DNA from: Monocercomonoides exilis
Lineage: Eukaryota > Preaxostyla > Oxymonadida > Polymastigidae
NCBI GenBank assembly: GCA_001643675.2
Contig: LSRY02000049.1
Location: forward strand, 186,001-250,000
Direction of reading: 5' to 3'
Length of the DNA: 64,000 nucleotides
The notes below the pieces were generated by a model. It did not search any database. It had not been told where the DNA came from and saw nothing but the letters and a program-made list of their open reading frames with translations. Made by a program: the position numbers and the translations under genes. Every line of letters starts with the position of its first letter. Position 1 is the stretch's first letter. Positions 1 through 10,874 of this stretch are shown here, piece by piece.

Positions 1-298
1 TATTATCTGAAGGACGGAAGCACGTGCACGGAGATTCCTCATTGGGAGTATGCAGAGAAACAGAAACAGAATCCTGAGGGCAAAAAGCACAACTACACGA
101 TGCTTTTTGTTATTCTTGGTTCGAGCATTGCTTTGATATGTGTGGTGGCGGTGGGAGTGTGTCTGCTTGTTCGGCTGAAGCGGAAGAGAGCGCCGGCAGC
201 CAACAAAAGTGTGTCTGAACAGGATGACATGTGGGACGAAGACTCAGAAGATGAGGAGCATCCGAGAGACAATTCGAGAGAGTCCAGATGGGATGGCA

Positions 299-330
<32 letters not shown>

Positions 331-1073
331 AGCAATGGATTTAATGATGATGATGATTACGATGATTACGATGATGATGATGATGATGCATACACACACA
401 ACTACAGTGGAGAAGATGGGAATGCTGGGTATGACAGCGAGGGCATTGAGCTCCACCGGCGGAAGGGGAAGAAGAGGAGGAGGGTGACTGTGAGAGACCA
501 GACAACAAATAGAGAGCGAATGAACGAGGCAGCATTCAGAACAAAGGGAAACATGAGTGGGAAGAAGAAGAAGAAGAAGAAGAAAAAGAAGAAGAATAAC
601 ACTAACACTAACACTAACAATAGTAATAGAGTAGGCATACAGCCATTGCTGAAGGAAGGCACTGTGAAGAAGAGTGGGGCAGCTGGCAATGTTCTGCTTG
701 CAGCTGATGGGATTGACACACAGCGAGTGATTGGCCTTACTCAGATTGCTTACAGCTTACCCGCATCTTCTTTGTCTGACTTGCAGTCTCTCTCTAATTT
801 CTCTGCTTCTTCTGCTGTTTCTTCTCCTTCTCCTTCTTCTGCCACTCGACGCTCTCTTTCTCCTTCGTCTTCTGTTTCAGCTGGATCTTCCCTTTCCACT
901 TCACATAACACAACTTTGTCTTCCTCTTCTCCCTCTTCTCCCTCTTCTTCTTCTTCTTCTTCTGTTTCCACATCGTGTGATGCGTCTGCTCTTTCCTCTC
1001 TCAACACACAAAACATGACATTCAGAACAATCACAACTGAAAGCGGAAAGCAGGTTGTTGTTGCAACAATTAT

Positions 1074-1105
<32 letters not shown>

Positions 1106-1173
1106 TAACAGTTGCACAGGAAAGTTCAAATAAAGAAGAAGTCGCTTCAACTACTCCTATCTCTGTTGAATGA
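1..1173 (+). CDS. C-terminal part of a single-pass membrane protein with acidic and Lys-rich tail (5' partial)
   Basis: The frame is open from base 1, so the start lies outside the window. The visible part begins with a short hydrophilic stretch containing an N-glycosylation-like NYT. One strong transmembrane helix follows at about 100-175 (FVILGSSIALICVVAVGVCL), then a basic RLKRKR stop-transfer. This predicts an extracellular or lumenal N-terminal domain and a cytosolic tail. The tail is low complexity: two Asp runs from GAT repeats, a Lys run near 559-594, a Ser-rich block at about 760-1000, and a second Lys run near 1074-1103, ending in TGA at 1171. I do not recognise a family. The missing ectodomain would decide the function. 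The frame stays open through repeats of very different composition, which supports it being a real gene. Confidence 0.75.
301..387 (+). repeat. GAT trinucleotide repeats encoding poly-Asp
   Basis: Ten perfect GAT units at 301-330 and a second interrupted GAT block at about 344-387 lie within the membrane-protein frame and encode Asp runs. The other frames give poly-Met and poly-Ile/His, which are shadows. Such runs may vary in length between individuals. Confidence 0.9.
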
Positions 1174-1419
1174 TGATGTACAAATGCGTTAATGCATTGC
1201 TATTTTTTGTTCAGCTTATTAATTTTTATATTTTGTTGTTATATATTTTTATGTTTCACAAAATATTATTTTTTTCAAAATTTTCTTTATAAAATTTAAT
1301 TTTTTAAATAGATATATTTTAATTTTTAAAAATTATAATTAAAAATTTTAAGTAGGAATGATTTAATTTTTCGATTCGAATAAAGGTTTATATCCCATTT
1401 TTAAAAGGGATCCAAAATA

Positions 1420-3429
1420 ATGTTGATTCTTCTTGACACTCCGGCAGGCTTTGGGCTTTACCAAATCGATGACAAAACGCAAATACAACAATTAAATGCT
1501 TCAAATATTAGTTCATTGTATGTAGAAATAAATTACAATTTTTATAACATAAATTTTTAAATGAAGATCAAAATTTGTCGGGTTCACCAAATTTGAGAAT
1601 ATGAACGATGCCCTTAGCGCAGCTACACACATCACAGAAGGTAAGCTGCCTTCACAATTGAAAAAGTTTTTGGAAGTTGAAGTGAAACAACATCATCTTA
1701 CTGGAGATCTTGGAGTTGCAGATCTTAGAATTGGAAGTGCAATAAAAAAGAAACTTGAAATCAACTGCGTTTTTGATAATGACTTGCTAGAGCTTATGAA
1801 GCTACTGAGAGGAGAGTTGGAAAAAGTTGTAAGTTCAGATGATCTGCGCAAAATGTCAATTGGTTTATCCCATTCCCTTTCCAGATTCAAGTTGAAGTTC
1901 TCACCAGAAAAAATTGATGTGATGATTGTGCAAGCTGTTGGTTTGCTTTATTAATCAAATTGCAATGTGGACAAAACTTCAAAATCTTCAAAAAATTGAA
2001 TTTATTTTATTCGCAGGTCTGTTGGACGATATTGATAAAGAAATCAACACATACGCAATGCGTGTTCGGTTTGTGACCGGTTATATATATATAAAAAAAT
2101 TTAAAGCGATTGTCATTATTTTTATTAGTGAATGGTACGGATGGCATTTCCCTGAACTTAGCAAGTTAATAGAAAGCAACATCCAATATGCTCAAACAGT
2201 AAAGAAAATGGGTAGGACAATTCAACAATTTTATTTTTATTTCGAGAAATACTTTCTTTTCGACTTTAATCACAGGTCAAAGATACAATGCCTTGACGAT
2301 GGAATTTGGAGATATTCTTTCAGAAGAAGTTGAAACGAAGATGAAAGAGGCAGCCCATGTGTCCATGGGAGTTGCAGCTAGCGATGATGATATTGCAAAC
2401 ATCAAAGCGTTGTGCGAACAAGTGATTGATCTTTATGCATCTCGTCAACAGTTGGCTGATTATCTTCACAACAGAATGACTGCCATTGCACCAAATCTCA
2501 CTCTCCTTGCAGGGGATCTTGTTGGAGCAAAGCTTATTGCCAATGCAGGAACACTTCTCACACTTGCAAAACATCCTTCTTCTACTGTTCAGATTCTTGG
2601 TGCAGAAAAAGCACTTTTCAGAGCACTGAAGACTGCACACGCCACTCCAAAATATGGTCTTATCTATAGAGGTTTGTACGAAATTGATGAATTTACATGA
2701 TATTCACATCTTATTTCATTTTATTATGAAACATTTCATTTTAATTTTTATTTTCTTTCGAATGAATCACCATTGTCCAAAAATGTGTTCAGCATCTATT
2801 GTTGGAAAGACCTCGGCCAAGAACAAAGGTAAGATGGCACGTGTTCTTGCCAACAAGCTTTCACTTACAGCGCGTGTGGATGCACTCGGAGAAGCACCTG
2901 CATCAGGCGAGACAGGAGTAGACACATCAATTGGACAGCGCTGCCTTGACCAAGTAGAGAGAAGGCAGATGCAGCTTGACGGAATTGCACCTCCTCCCAT
3001 GTTGCCAAAGAAGGGAAACATCGAAAAAGCACCACAATATGTGTATGTTATCACATCTTATATTTTTTCCCACTGTATTAATTTGATTTTAACTATTTTG
3101 GATTCTTGTTCTCATTGAATGCTATCCAATGAAACATTATAAATAGTCCTCAACCATCATACAACACAACAACTGATGCAGTCGTGACTTCATCTGCAGA
3201 TGAAAAAGCAGAAAAAGCAGAAAAAGAAGAAAAGAAAGAAAAGAAAGAAAAGAAGAAGGAAAAGAAAGAAAAAGACGAGGATGAAGACGATATTAAAGCC
3301 GAAAAGAAGAAGAAGAAGCATAAAGATGATGATGAAAAGAAAAAAGATAAAGAAGAAAAGAAGAAGGAGAAAAAAGAAAAGAAGAAGGAAAAGAAGGAAA
3401 AGAAGGAAAAGAAAGAGAAGAAGGAGTAA
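1420..3429 (+). CDS. NOP58: Nucleolar protein 58 (Nop58/Nop5p), box C/D snoRNP core protein, 7 exons
   Basis: Exons inferred: 1420-1517, 1567-1940, 2017-2068, 2129-2211, 2276-2671, 2793-3042, 3147-3429, giving 511 aa with every junction in frame. Nop58 is a core protein of box C/D snoRNPs, which guide 2'-O-methylation of rRNA in the nucleolus. The N-terminus [15 protein letters not shown] matches the NOP5 N-terminal domain. GLAHSLSRxKLKFS is seen as [14 protein letters not shown], followed by [13 protein letters not shown] and [11 protein letters not shown]. The Nop domain has [19 protein letters not shown] and [17 protein letters not shown], then PKYGLIYR and [13 protein letters not shown]. 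The tail is a Lys/Glu-rich KKE/KKD stretch, typical of Nop58 and Nop56. NOP56 is the alternative, but the segment around [14 protein letters not shown] and the overall order favour NOP58. The six introns are 49, 76, 60, 64, 121 and 104 bp. Confidence 0.95.
3190..3426 (+). repeat. Low-complexity Lys/Glu-coding purine tract
   Basis: An almost pure A/G tract encodes the KEKKEKKE-type tail of NOP58. It includes a short DEDEDD segment near 3280. It is a coding low-complexity region, not a separate gene. The Ser/Phe-rich antisense frame is a shadow. Confidence 0.85.
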
Positions 3430-3676
3430 GTGGGGTTTAAATTATTGTTGTGTAATTTATGAGAAGGTTTGAATTCCAAGTCACACTTCACATTTTTTAA
3501 AGTATTTTAGTGCAATATTAGCAATGCTAAAACATTTGCTATTACTTTTTTTTCAATGGACGTCAGAGTGTATCTTGATTAAAAAAGTGATGCGTACCTG
3601 TTTAAAGAATATTTTTAATGAGAAATTGAGTTTATTTTGATGAGATCAATAATAACATAATATTCGAAAAAAGTGT

Positions 3677-6600
3677 ATGTCATATGCGCTTAGCAGGTCA
3701 ACAAGAACTCATTCATGCGACAATTGCAGATTAAAGTGTGCAATTTTATTTTTCTTTTAAAATATCAGAAGCTTTTTAATTGTTTCCTTTTATTTAAAAA
3801 GAAAAACGAGATGCGATGGGTTTGTTCATTATTTTAATAAATTTTATTTTAAACATTTCAAAAAACAAAAGAGGATATCCTTGTTCGACATGCAAAGCGA
3901 GGTATTTAGAATGCACATATGACATGCCCGTTAAGAGACGAGGTCCGCGTTCAAGAAGTGTGAATGTATTTTTTTAAATGAAATGTTGAATTAAATGACA
4001 GCTCCTCCAAAACTCTTACAACGATTTTCTCTTGCACCAGCGTTTGAAGGAACGTCTCCTTCTCCAACATCTACAATCGATTCAAATTTTATTACGTCTT
4101 CACTCTTTGGAAATCCTCCGGTTCATTTCCCTCCACCACCTGCACCAAAAGAGGCATCCAAGCCTCCATTACAAGTATCATCAATTCCGTTTGCTCCATC
4201 TTCACTTCTTCAACCATCTTTGCATACTTCAACAATTCAAAAAGAAACATCTTCAACAGAAAAAAATTCTTCACCAAAAATAGAGGCTGGATCCAATTCC
4301 ACATCTTCATATCCTACACAAGTCCCTCCTTTAAAAGCAAATAAATCATCTTCCCAATCTTTTTCGATGCAATGTAAGTCACTAACTTCTTCAGCTATTG
4401 TGGCAACAGAACGATTTTTTGACAATGTTGTGCCATTTTTAAGAATTGGAGAGGAAAAATATGCTTATTTGGAAATATTCCAAAGATATATTAATCCTCA
4501 CTTCTGCTTATTTGGGAAGGATATGACATTTTTTTCACATTTTCCATTTAAAGCAAAAGAGTTATTAATAACATTGAAACGAAAAGAACTAGAACAGAAA
4601 TTTAGGACAGATCAACAAAAAAATCACGGACAGCGGGCAGACTCCAATAAAGGCCATTCTTCAGGACCGCTTTCATTCGCATCAGGACAACTTTCCACTT
4701 CAAGAGTTATTCGGTCCTTCACACGTGTTGAGCATCTGCTGCTGTATTATTGCGATGCTTTGCACATGGAGTTCTACGCTGTGATTGCGCTTGCTGCACA
4801 GCTCGTGGGCCATCAGAACTTGTCTGCCATGTGCATTCGGCAAGCGCGCCTTTACTCGTCCATCCTGCAGGATACAGCAGGCTCTGTAGTTGGCGTTAAA
4901 ATGAGCCTTCCGTTCAGAGTGATGCACACGCTCTCGCACACCGGAAGACTTGGGCAAAGCATCTGGGAGAAGATCCAGCAGATTGACGAGCTCAGCAAAC
5001 AAACGAAAAGAGCTGGAACATCTCCAGAGGGAAAAGCAAATCCTCAGCATTCACAAATATATGCAAATGATCTGAAGAAAGCATCAAAGCTGTCTGTCAC
5101 AACTCTTCTTCCTCCGCCACAGCCACAGACAGATCTTCAGTGTTTGCAATCCGTTTTCCCGCTTCTTCCACCACTGCGCCCAGGAGAACCTGCACCATTT
5201 CTGTTTCCATGTCGAGAGAACACAGAAAAAGGATTGAAAGGTGGAGGAATGGACAACATCTCATCACGGAACTCATCCTCTTCATCGTCTCCACCATATT
5301 CTTCTGATAGCGCTGCAACTTCTCAAAATTCATCGTCTTCTTCGTCTTCATCTTCGTCGTCTTCGTCATCATCATCCTCATCATCTTCGGCTGCTGCTGA
5401 AGACACAGAACTTTCACTCGACCTTTTGGCTTTCAGAGATTTCCTGCGGACTCTCACGATCGATGCAACATGTGCGTGTGCTGTCCCGTTTCGAACGAGT
5501 GAGATTGTCGAAGGCACTTTTGTGCTGGAGTATTTGAAAGGAATCGCTCTGATTTCTTTCTATTTTTACCAGCAAAACGAGCGGCGATCAAAACAGACGC
5601 TGTCTCTTGCATTCGATTTGCTGACATCGGAATATCTGCACAACATCATTTTTACACCATTTCCTCCGTTTCACAACCGAATCGTCCATCCAAACTCCAC
5701 CATCCAACTGGACGGGAGGCATTTCCGACTGTTCCAGTTCTACGAGTACATCAAGAGCTCCTTCAACATTGACCCGCTGAACAAAGCGAAGGAGAATAAA
5801 GAAGAAGCCAATTCGACCTCAAAACTGCAAGAGAGCACAAACACCACTGCCCCGTTCTTGCCTCAAATAAGCTCTCCACCGACGATCCCTCTTCCAAACA
5901 TTCCTGTCATCCAGACATCTGCATCCTACAACAAGATGCTGAAAGAGGCGCCGGCTGCTCCGTCTTCAGCGGAGAAGTGGGAAATGCGCTCAAGCGGTGT
6001 TTCTCCTTCGCTAAAGAGGTTGTTTGCAGTCATGTCGAACGATCCGGCTAACTCGCCCACACTTTTCATTTCTCCATTCGAAATATTCATCCTTGCCTCA
6101 AAGGAGCTGGAGGCATTCCGCTGCAAACAGTGCCACAGCTCAGGCAAGCCAGTCTCTCTGTCGCGCTTCGGGCCGCTTGTGTGGACACCATCAGCACCTC
6201 ACAGCCAGAATATCCTCTCTGCTGTCTCACCTGAAGTCGAAAAGAGCCACGAAAACATCTTCTGGCAAAGAGGCGCCAAGCTGAATCCGTACAAAAGCAT
6301 GTCGTTCTTCAACGACCTGTTTCCGTCGGTGCAGCTTCCGGGACAGAAACACAGAAGAAAGAAATTCTTCACTCAGAGTCAGATGGCCACACCGTCTGCC
6401 TCAAACACGCCGATGCCTGCTTCTTCTCCTGTGCCACCGAGGTTGTACACAGAGGCCACCATCAACATTGAGTCTCTAAATAACTCTAATGCTATTTCGT
6501 GTATTCGCTCATTGGCTGACCATGTGCTGCACCTCAGCCTCACAACGCGCGAGGGAGAGTTCATCCAGCAGGCATTTCTGGACGACTTCAACAGGTTTTC

Positions 6601-9600
6601 CGAGTTGATGAGCTCAGACATCTTCCCTTCTTTGAAGGCTGCTTCTGCTTCGCAGCTGCAGAACGAGCAACAGTCGCCGCTGCAGCAGGATGTTCAGGAA
6701 GAAATGGTCCTTTCACCGTTGTGGAAACCAAGAAGCGTGTTCCAATATTCTTCTTCTTCTTCCTCTTCCTCTTCTTCTTCCTCTTCTTCTTCCTCTTCTT
6801 CTTCCTCTTCTTCTTCCTCTTCTTCCTCCTCTTCCTCTTCCTCTTCTTCTTCCTCCTCCTCCTCTTCTTCTTCTGAACAAAAACAACACCCTGAGAAACT
6901 TCCAGACTTAAAAACTCCGTTAACTTTATCTCCATCTGCTCGATTGCCCAGTCCTCTTTCTCAATCGTCTTCTTCAAATATACTTCATTCTCCTGTTCCA
7001 TCTTATGCACCGCAATCTTCCATTAGAGCAGATGATGGTAAGTCATTCATTTCTTCTTCTTTAATAACAACATCCCAAGCACCAACAAGCACTGCTTCTA
7101 TTTCCACTTCTACTTCAAATTCAACATCAACTTCTTCGTTATCTTCTTCTGGACCCAAACTTATCCCATCTACAAATCCATCAAAGGAGTCTTCTTCCGC
7201 ATCAAAGACTAACGACTCAGTTATGAAGCAAGTGCAGAAAGTGAAGGAGATCTTTTTTTCTTACATCGAACAGAAGCTCAGCTCGCAAAGTACAGCTGGG
7301 AAATCAGCCTTCCGCTCTGCACAGTTGATGTATTATCTTTCCAACTGCATCGATGTGACTCCACAGATGCGCATGATCGATGCTGGACACGTGTTCCATT
7401 TCTTAACATGGGGATTTTTCCCGTACTTGCCAATGGCTGCCAAGCCGTGGATGCGCTTGAAGAGGCCGAAAAAGGAAAAGGCGAATGCAAATGAAACACA
7501 ACAGATGAAAGGGAAATTTTCGACAGAAGAAATCGAAGAAGATTTGACAAACCCATTTGATCAGTTTGGATCGAGCAATATAATTCCTTCAAAGGTGGAA
7601 GAAATAGCACTTCTGAGATCTGTTGCCCACCTCCAGCGGGTTATTCTGCAATGCGGTGGAGCAGAGGCGTTCACTTTAGTATCCATCAACGATCCTATTG
7701 AATCACCCGAAAAAGAGGACAATGGGTCACAACAACAATGCCAACAGACAACCGATTCCGACAAAGAAAGTGCCAAAGCTGCTCAACAAACTGACAAATC
7801 TCAGCTCAATTCAAATGAAGGATCACAGCCGTCTGTTCCGTTCAACATGATTTCAACGACTGCATTGTTCGAAAACGCGATGGATCAAATTCGGAACCCA
7901 GGCAAGCTTCATCCTCAGACAGTGATTGTCGAGAACATACGAGGGACAAGCAGCGAAGAGCCAGTCGAAGATCCTTTGGACGCAAACTCTTACTTGTCAG
8001 ATATCGATTCGCTCTTTTACACAGAGACACCGTTTGAGCATCTCGAAAAGCCGCCTTCTATCGTATTTAACAATGCTATTCCTGATGGATATCAGAAAAC
8101 AGCAGAGATCATCATATTCAAACCAGTGGCATCAGAAAATCAGTATAAAATAGCCACGAGCCAAGTTCCGCTTTCATCGCATTATTTCAAATGCTCCTGC
8201 GGTGCCAAAGTTACAAATGATTGCGGAGTTGACCCTACCTTACTTATTGGACAGTCGAAGGTTTTTAACAGCAAATCTGTATCTCCTGTAAAAGATGAGA
8301 ATGATACATCTTTACTGTCTGAATCAGTGCCAGGTGCAAATCCATCATCTTCATCTTCACCATCATCTTCATCTTCACCATCATCCGCATCAGCATCTGA
8401 ATCAAGCTCCACTTTTGCTGAATCATCTTTTTACACAACATCACAGCCTATAAATTTGACTTCGCTCAAAGCTAAATGGAAACCAACGCCAGCTACTCCT
8501 CGTGAATTCCTTCTTGACATTCTTAAAACTCATACAAATGTTAAAAGTTATGTTACCCCACCTCTTCAATTTTTACAGCACTTGGATATTCTTCTCACAA
8601 ACATTATCAACAGGCAAACTCAGATGTCTGATACAAATGGATATAGCTCCTCAGGAGAGCCTTCAATATTCATGATGCTAATGGAAGGGATAAACCTGAT
8701 TCTTCTCAGAATGCGAAATGACATGCCACCTGAGCCTCCTGTGATGTCCACTCTGCCCACAATGACACCAGCTGCTCTTGTTGGACCATCTGTCAGTCCT
8801 TCTCTAGACATTGGGATTTTGAACTCGATGACGTTCAGCTTGCTTACACTGCCATATGTTGGCCTGCACGCTGCGGCACTAGCCTGCGCAATTCGGAGTA
8901 CACATATAATAATAAGCATCTTCATGGAAAGCAGCGTGTTTCGCTTTTTAACAGGTGGAATGTCATTTTTCATAATTGTACTTCCATCTTTTTTCTTTCA
9001 ACATCTTCTAAGTAGAAGAACAACAAGTAACAAGCACTCTCATTTTCCTCGTTCGAACGAGCAATACTATGGCATTAAAAATGTTTACTTACTCAGAGAG
9101 GCGTATATCTGCTACTTTAAACTTATTCAAGTTATTCATTTCTTTTCACATGACGAAATTCCAAAACAATTGCATCGCCAGCACATCAAATTCTTCAAAA
9201 AACTTTCAATTGATTATGAATACGAGATGATGCACAAGCACGCAATGAAGTTGGAGGAAGATCCATTTCTTGTTCCAGAAAGAAGCGAAGGTCTCTTACT
9301 GAGCGATATTATCACACCAAATTATATTGCAACTGTTCGATTTTACCTTGATCACAATGAACATTACACTTTCATTTCTTCGCATTTCCCAAAGGAACCA
9401 CCATTACACGAACTTATCCGTCGAGGCGACACAGTATCAATTCACACAAGTCGAATGAATGTGTTTGACGAAAATGGCGAAGACGATCGACCTCTTAATG
9501 GAGCATCAACGGACTCCTCTGAAGAGGAATTAACAGAGACGGATACTGTGGGGTTGACTCATTCTCCAAAAGACGAAAGCAAACGCATGCAAGACAAAAG

Positions 9601-10705
9601 CGATTCAGAAGAAGGAGATGAACTAACCGTTGTTTATGGCATGGCAGCTTCATCGCATCCACGATCATCCTTAAAATACTCAGAAACATGCTGCTCAGAT
9701 GATGATGAAACAAGCGAAGACAGATCATCAATCAAGCTAAGCAGCAAGGGGAAGGGAAAAGGAAAAGGAAAAGGAAAAGGAAAAGGGAAAGGTAAAGACA
9801 GAAGCACAGGAAAGAGGAAAGAGAAAGAGAAAGAGCAGTTTAGCGACGACGAAGAAGAAGATTCTGAAGACGAAGATGATTCCAGCACAACTTATGATGA
9901 CGAAGAGGAGGAAGACAAAGAATTAGGAATGAAGATGAAAAGAAAGATGAATCATCATTCAAAGAAAAGGAAAAAATCGCTTCAGCCAAATCAAGTTGAA
10001 ACGTTGCCTTCAACAATTTTACCAGCAGAGAAGAAACCTTTGACCACAGAAGGCGCACCTGCTGATGTATTCGGCAAATCTTCGAGCATTCTGTTTCAGA
10101 ATCACATACCGCCGCACCCACTTTCTGTTAGTCTTCCTATTTTCAAGAGCCAAATTTCACAGCAAACGAACTTCGAGCCTCAGCGTTTTAGTACCAATCC
10201 TTCAGTAATGCCAACACCTTATATAACTCCCACTCAAACAATTCCAACAACTCCTATTCAAACTGTTCCTCCTGCACCAACTGTACCAATTGTACCAACT
10301 GCTTCAGTAGCACCAACAGTTCCAACAACTCCAGCAGCTTCAGCACCTTTCGATTCAATGCAACAGGCACAGCAAAACTACATGATAGATTCAACTTTGC
10401 AGTTTGGTGCGCTTAATTCATCTTCTATAAAGCCAATGTGGATACCAAAAGAAAATTCATTGATGGAAACTCAATCGCCAACTCTTCAATCAATTTACCC
10501 ACCTTTTACACCAAACTTTTACGATTCTTCTTTTGACCCACTTGCAAATCGTTCCGATCTCAATGAATTTGATTCAATGTTTTTGCAGTCATCTTCCAGC
10601 AAATTACCTTCAATTGGACTCGGATCTTTTGACTCTCACATCGCAACAGATCTAATGACAGATGATTTTGCCGATATGCTTAGTTCTTCATTTTTATCTT
10701 ATTGA
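3677..10705 (+). CDS. Giant fungal-type Zn2Cys6 binuclear-cluster transcription factor, 4 exons
   Basis: Inferred exons: 3677-3735, 3802-3819, 3872-3957, 4002-10705 (2288 aa, frame kept). The first three join into a canonical Zn(II)2Cys6 cluster: CDNCRLKKTRC, then GGYPCSTCKARYLECTYD, with spacing C-x2-C-x6-C-x5-C-x2-C-x6-C. A basic linker KRRGPRSR follows. Such clusters bind CGG-type DNA sites, usually as dimers. An apparent ATG at 3995 is inside the intron that ends 4001. The long exon has helical segments near 4720-4860 (LLLYYCDALHMEFYAVIALA) and 8820-9000 that resemble the middle homology region of fungal regulators. It also has Ser runs (5330-5390, 6748-6872), an acidic/GK block (9500-9960), a Pro/Thr-rich region (10200-10350) and an acidic-hydrophobic end, TDDFADMLSSSFL, like a transactivation domain. 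Function is inferred from the cluster; the target is unknown. Confidence 0.85.
6748..6872 (+). repeat. TCT/TCC repeat encoding a run of about 40 serines
   Basis: A pyrimidine tract made only of TCT and TCC codons encodes an uninterrupted serine run inside the Zn2Cys6 gene. A shorter mixed-codon Ser run lies at about 5330-5390. Confidence 0.9.
9748..9795 (+). repeat. Tandem GGAAAA hexamers encoding (GK)n
   Basis: Successive near-perfect GGAAAA/GGGAAA units encode alternating Gly-Lys within the Zn2Cys6 protein. They lie just before an acidic stretch of Glu and Asp. Confidence 0.85.
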
Positions 10706-10874
10706 CATCGTATTTTCTGAATTTTTTGTTTTTGTTATTATGATCATGTGTGTATATATTCTTTAAAACACTAAAAATTATAAAATCCAAAAAACACAAA
10801 TAAATCATTAATGAAAAACAATAACAAAAGAAAAAGCTAAAAATTAACATAAAATTATAAGCCAAAAATTATGT

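Noticed and set aside
209-487. Poly-Met and poly-Ile/His frames over the GAT repeats
   Set aside because: Shadow frames of the Asp-coding repeat; the long frame with the transmembrane helix is the real one.
1366-1386. B-box-like TTCGATTCGAATA as part of a tRNA gene
   Set aside because: No A box or cloverleaf could be found around it, and it lies just upstream of the NOP58 start.
1926-2333. 135-aa plus-strand frame as a separate gene
   Set aside because: It spans introns and exons 3-5 of NOP58 in a mixed frame. The spliced NOP58 explains every conserved residue.
3995-4001. ATG at 3995 as start of the 2236-aa protein
   Set aside because: The following ACAG is a splice acceptor that joins the upstream Zn2Cys6 exons in frame. 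The conserved zinc cluster outweighs the convenience of this ATG.
6588-7010. Lys/Arg-rich 140-aa minus-strand frame
   Set aside because: Antisense of the Ser run in the Zn2Cys6 gene; its composition is explained by TTC/TCC repeats.
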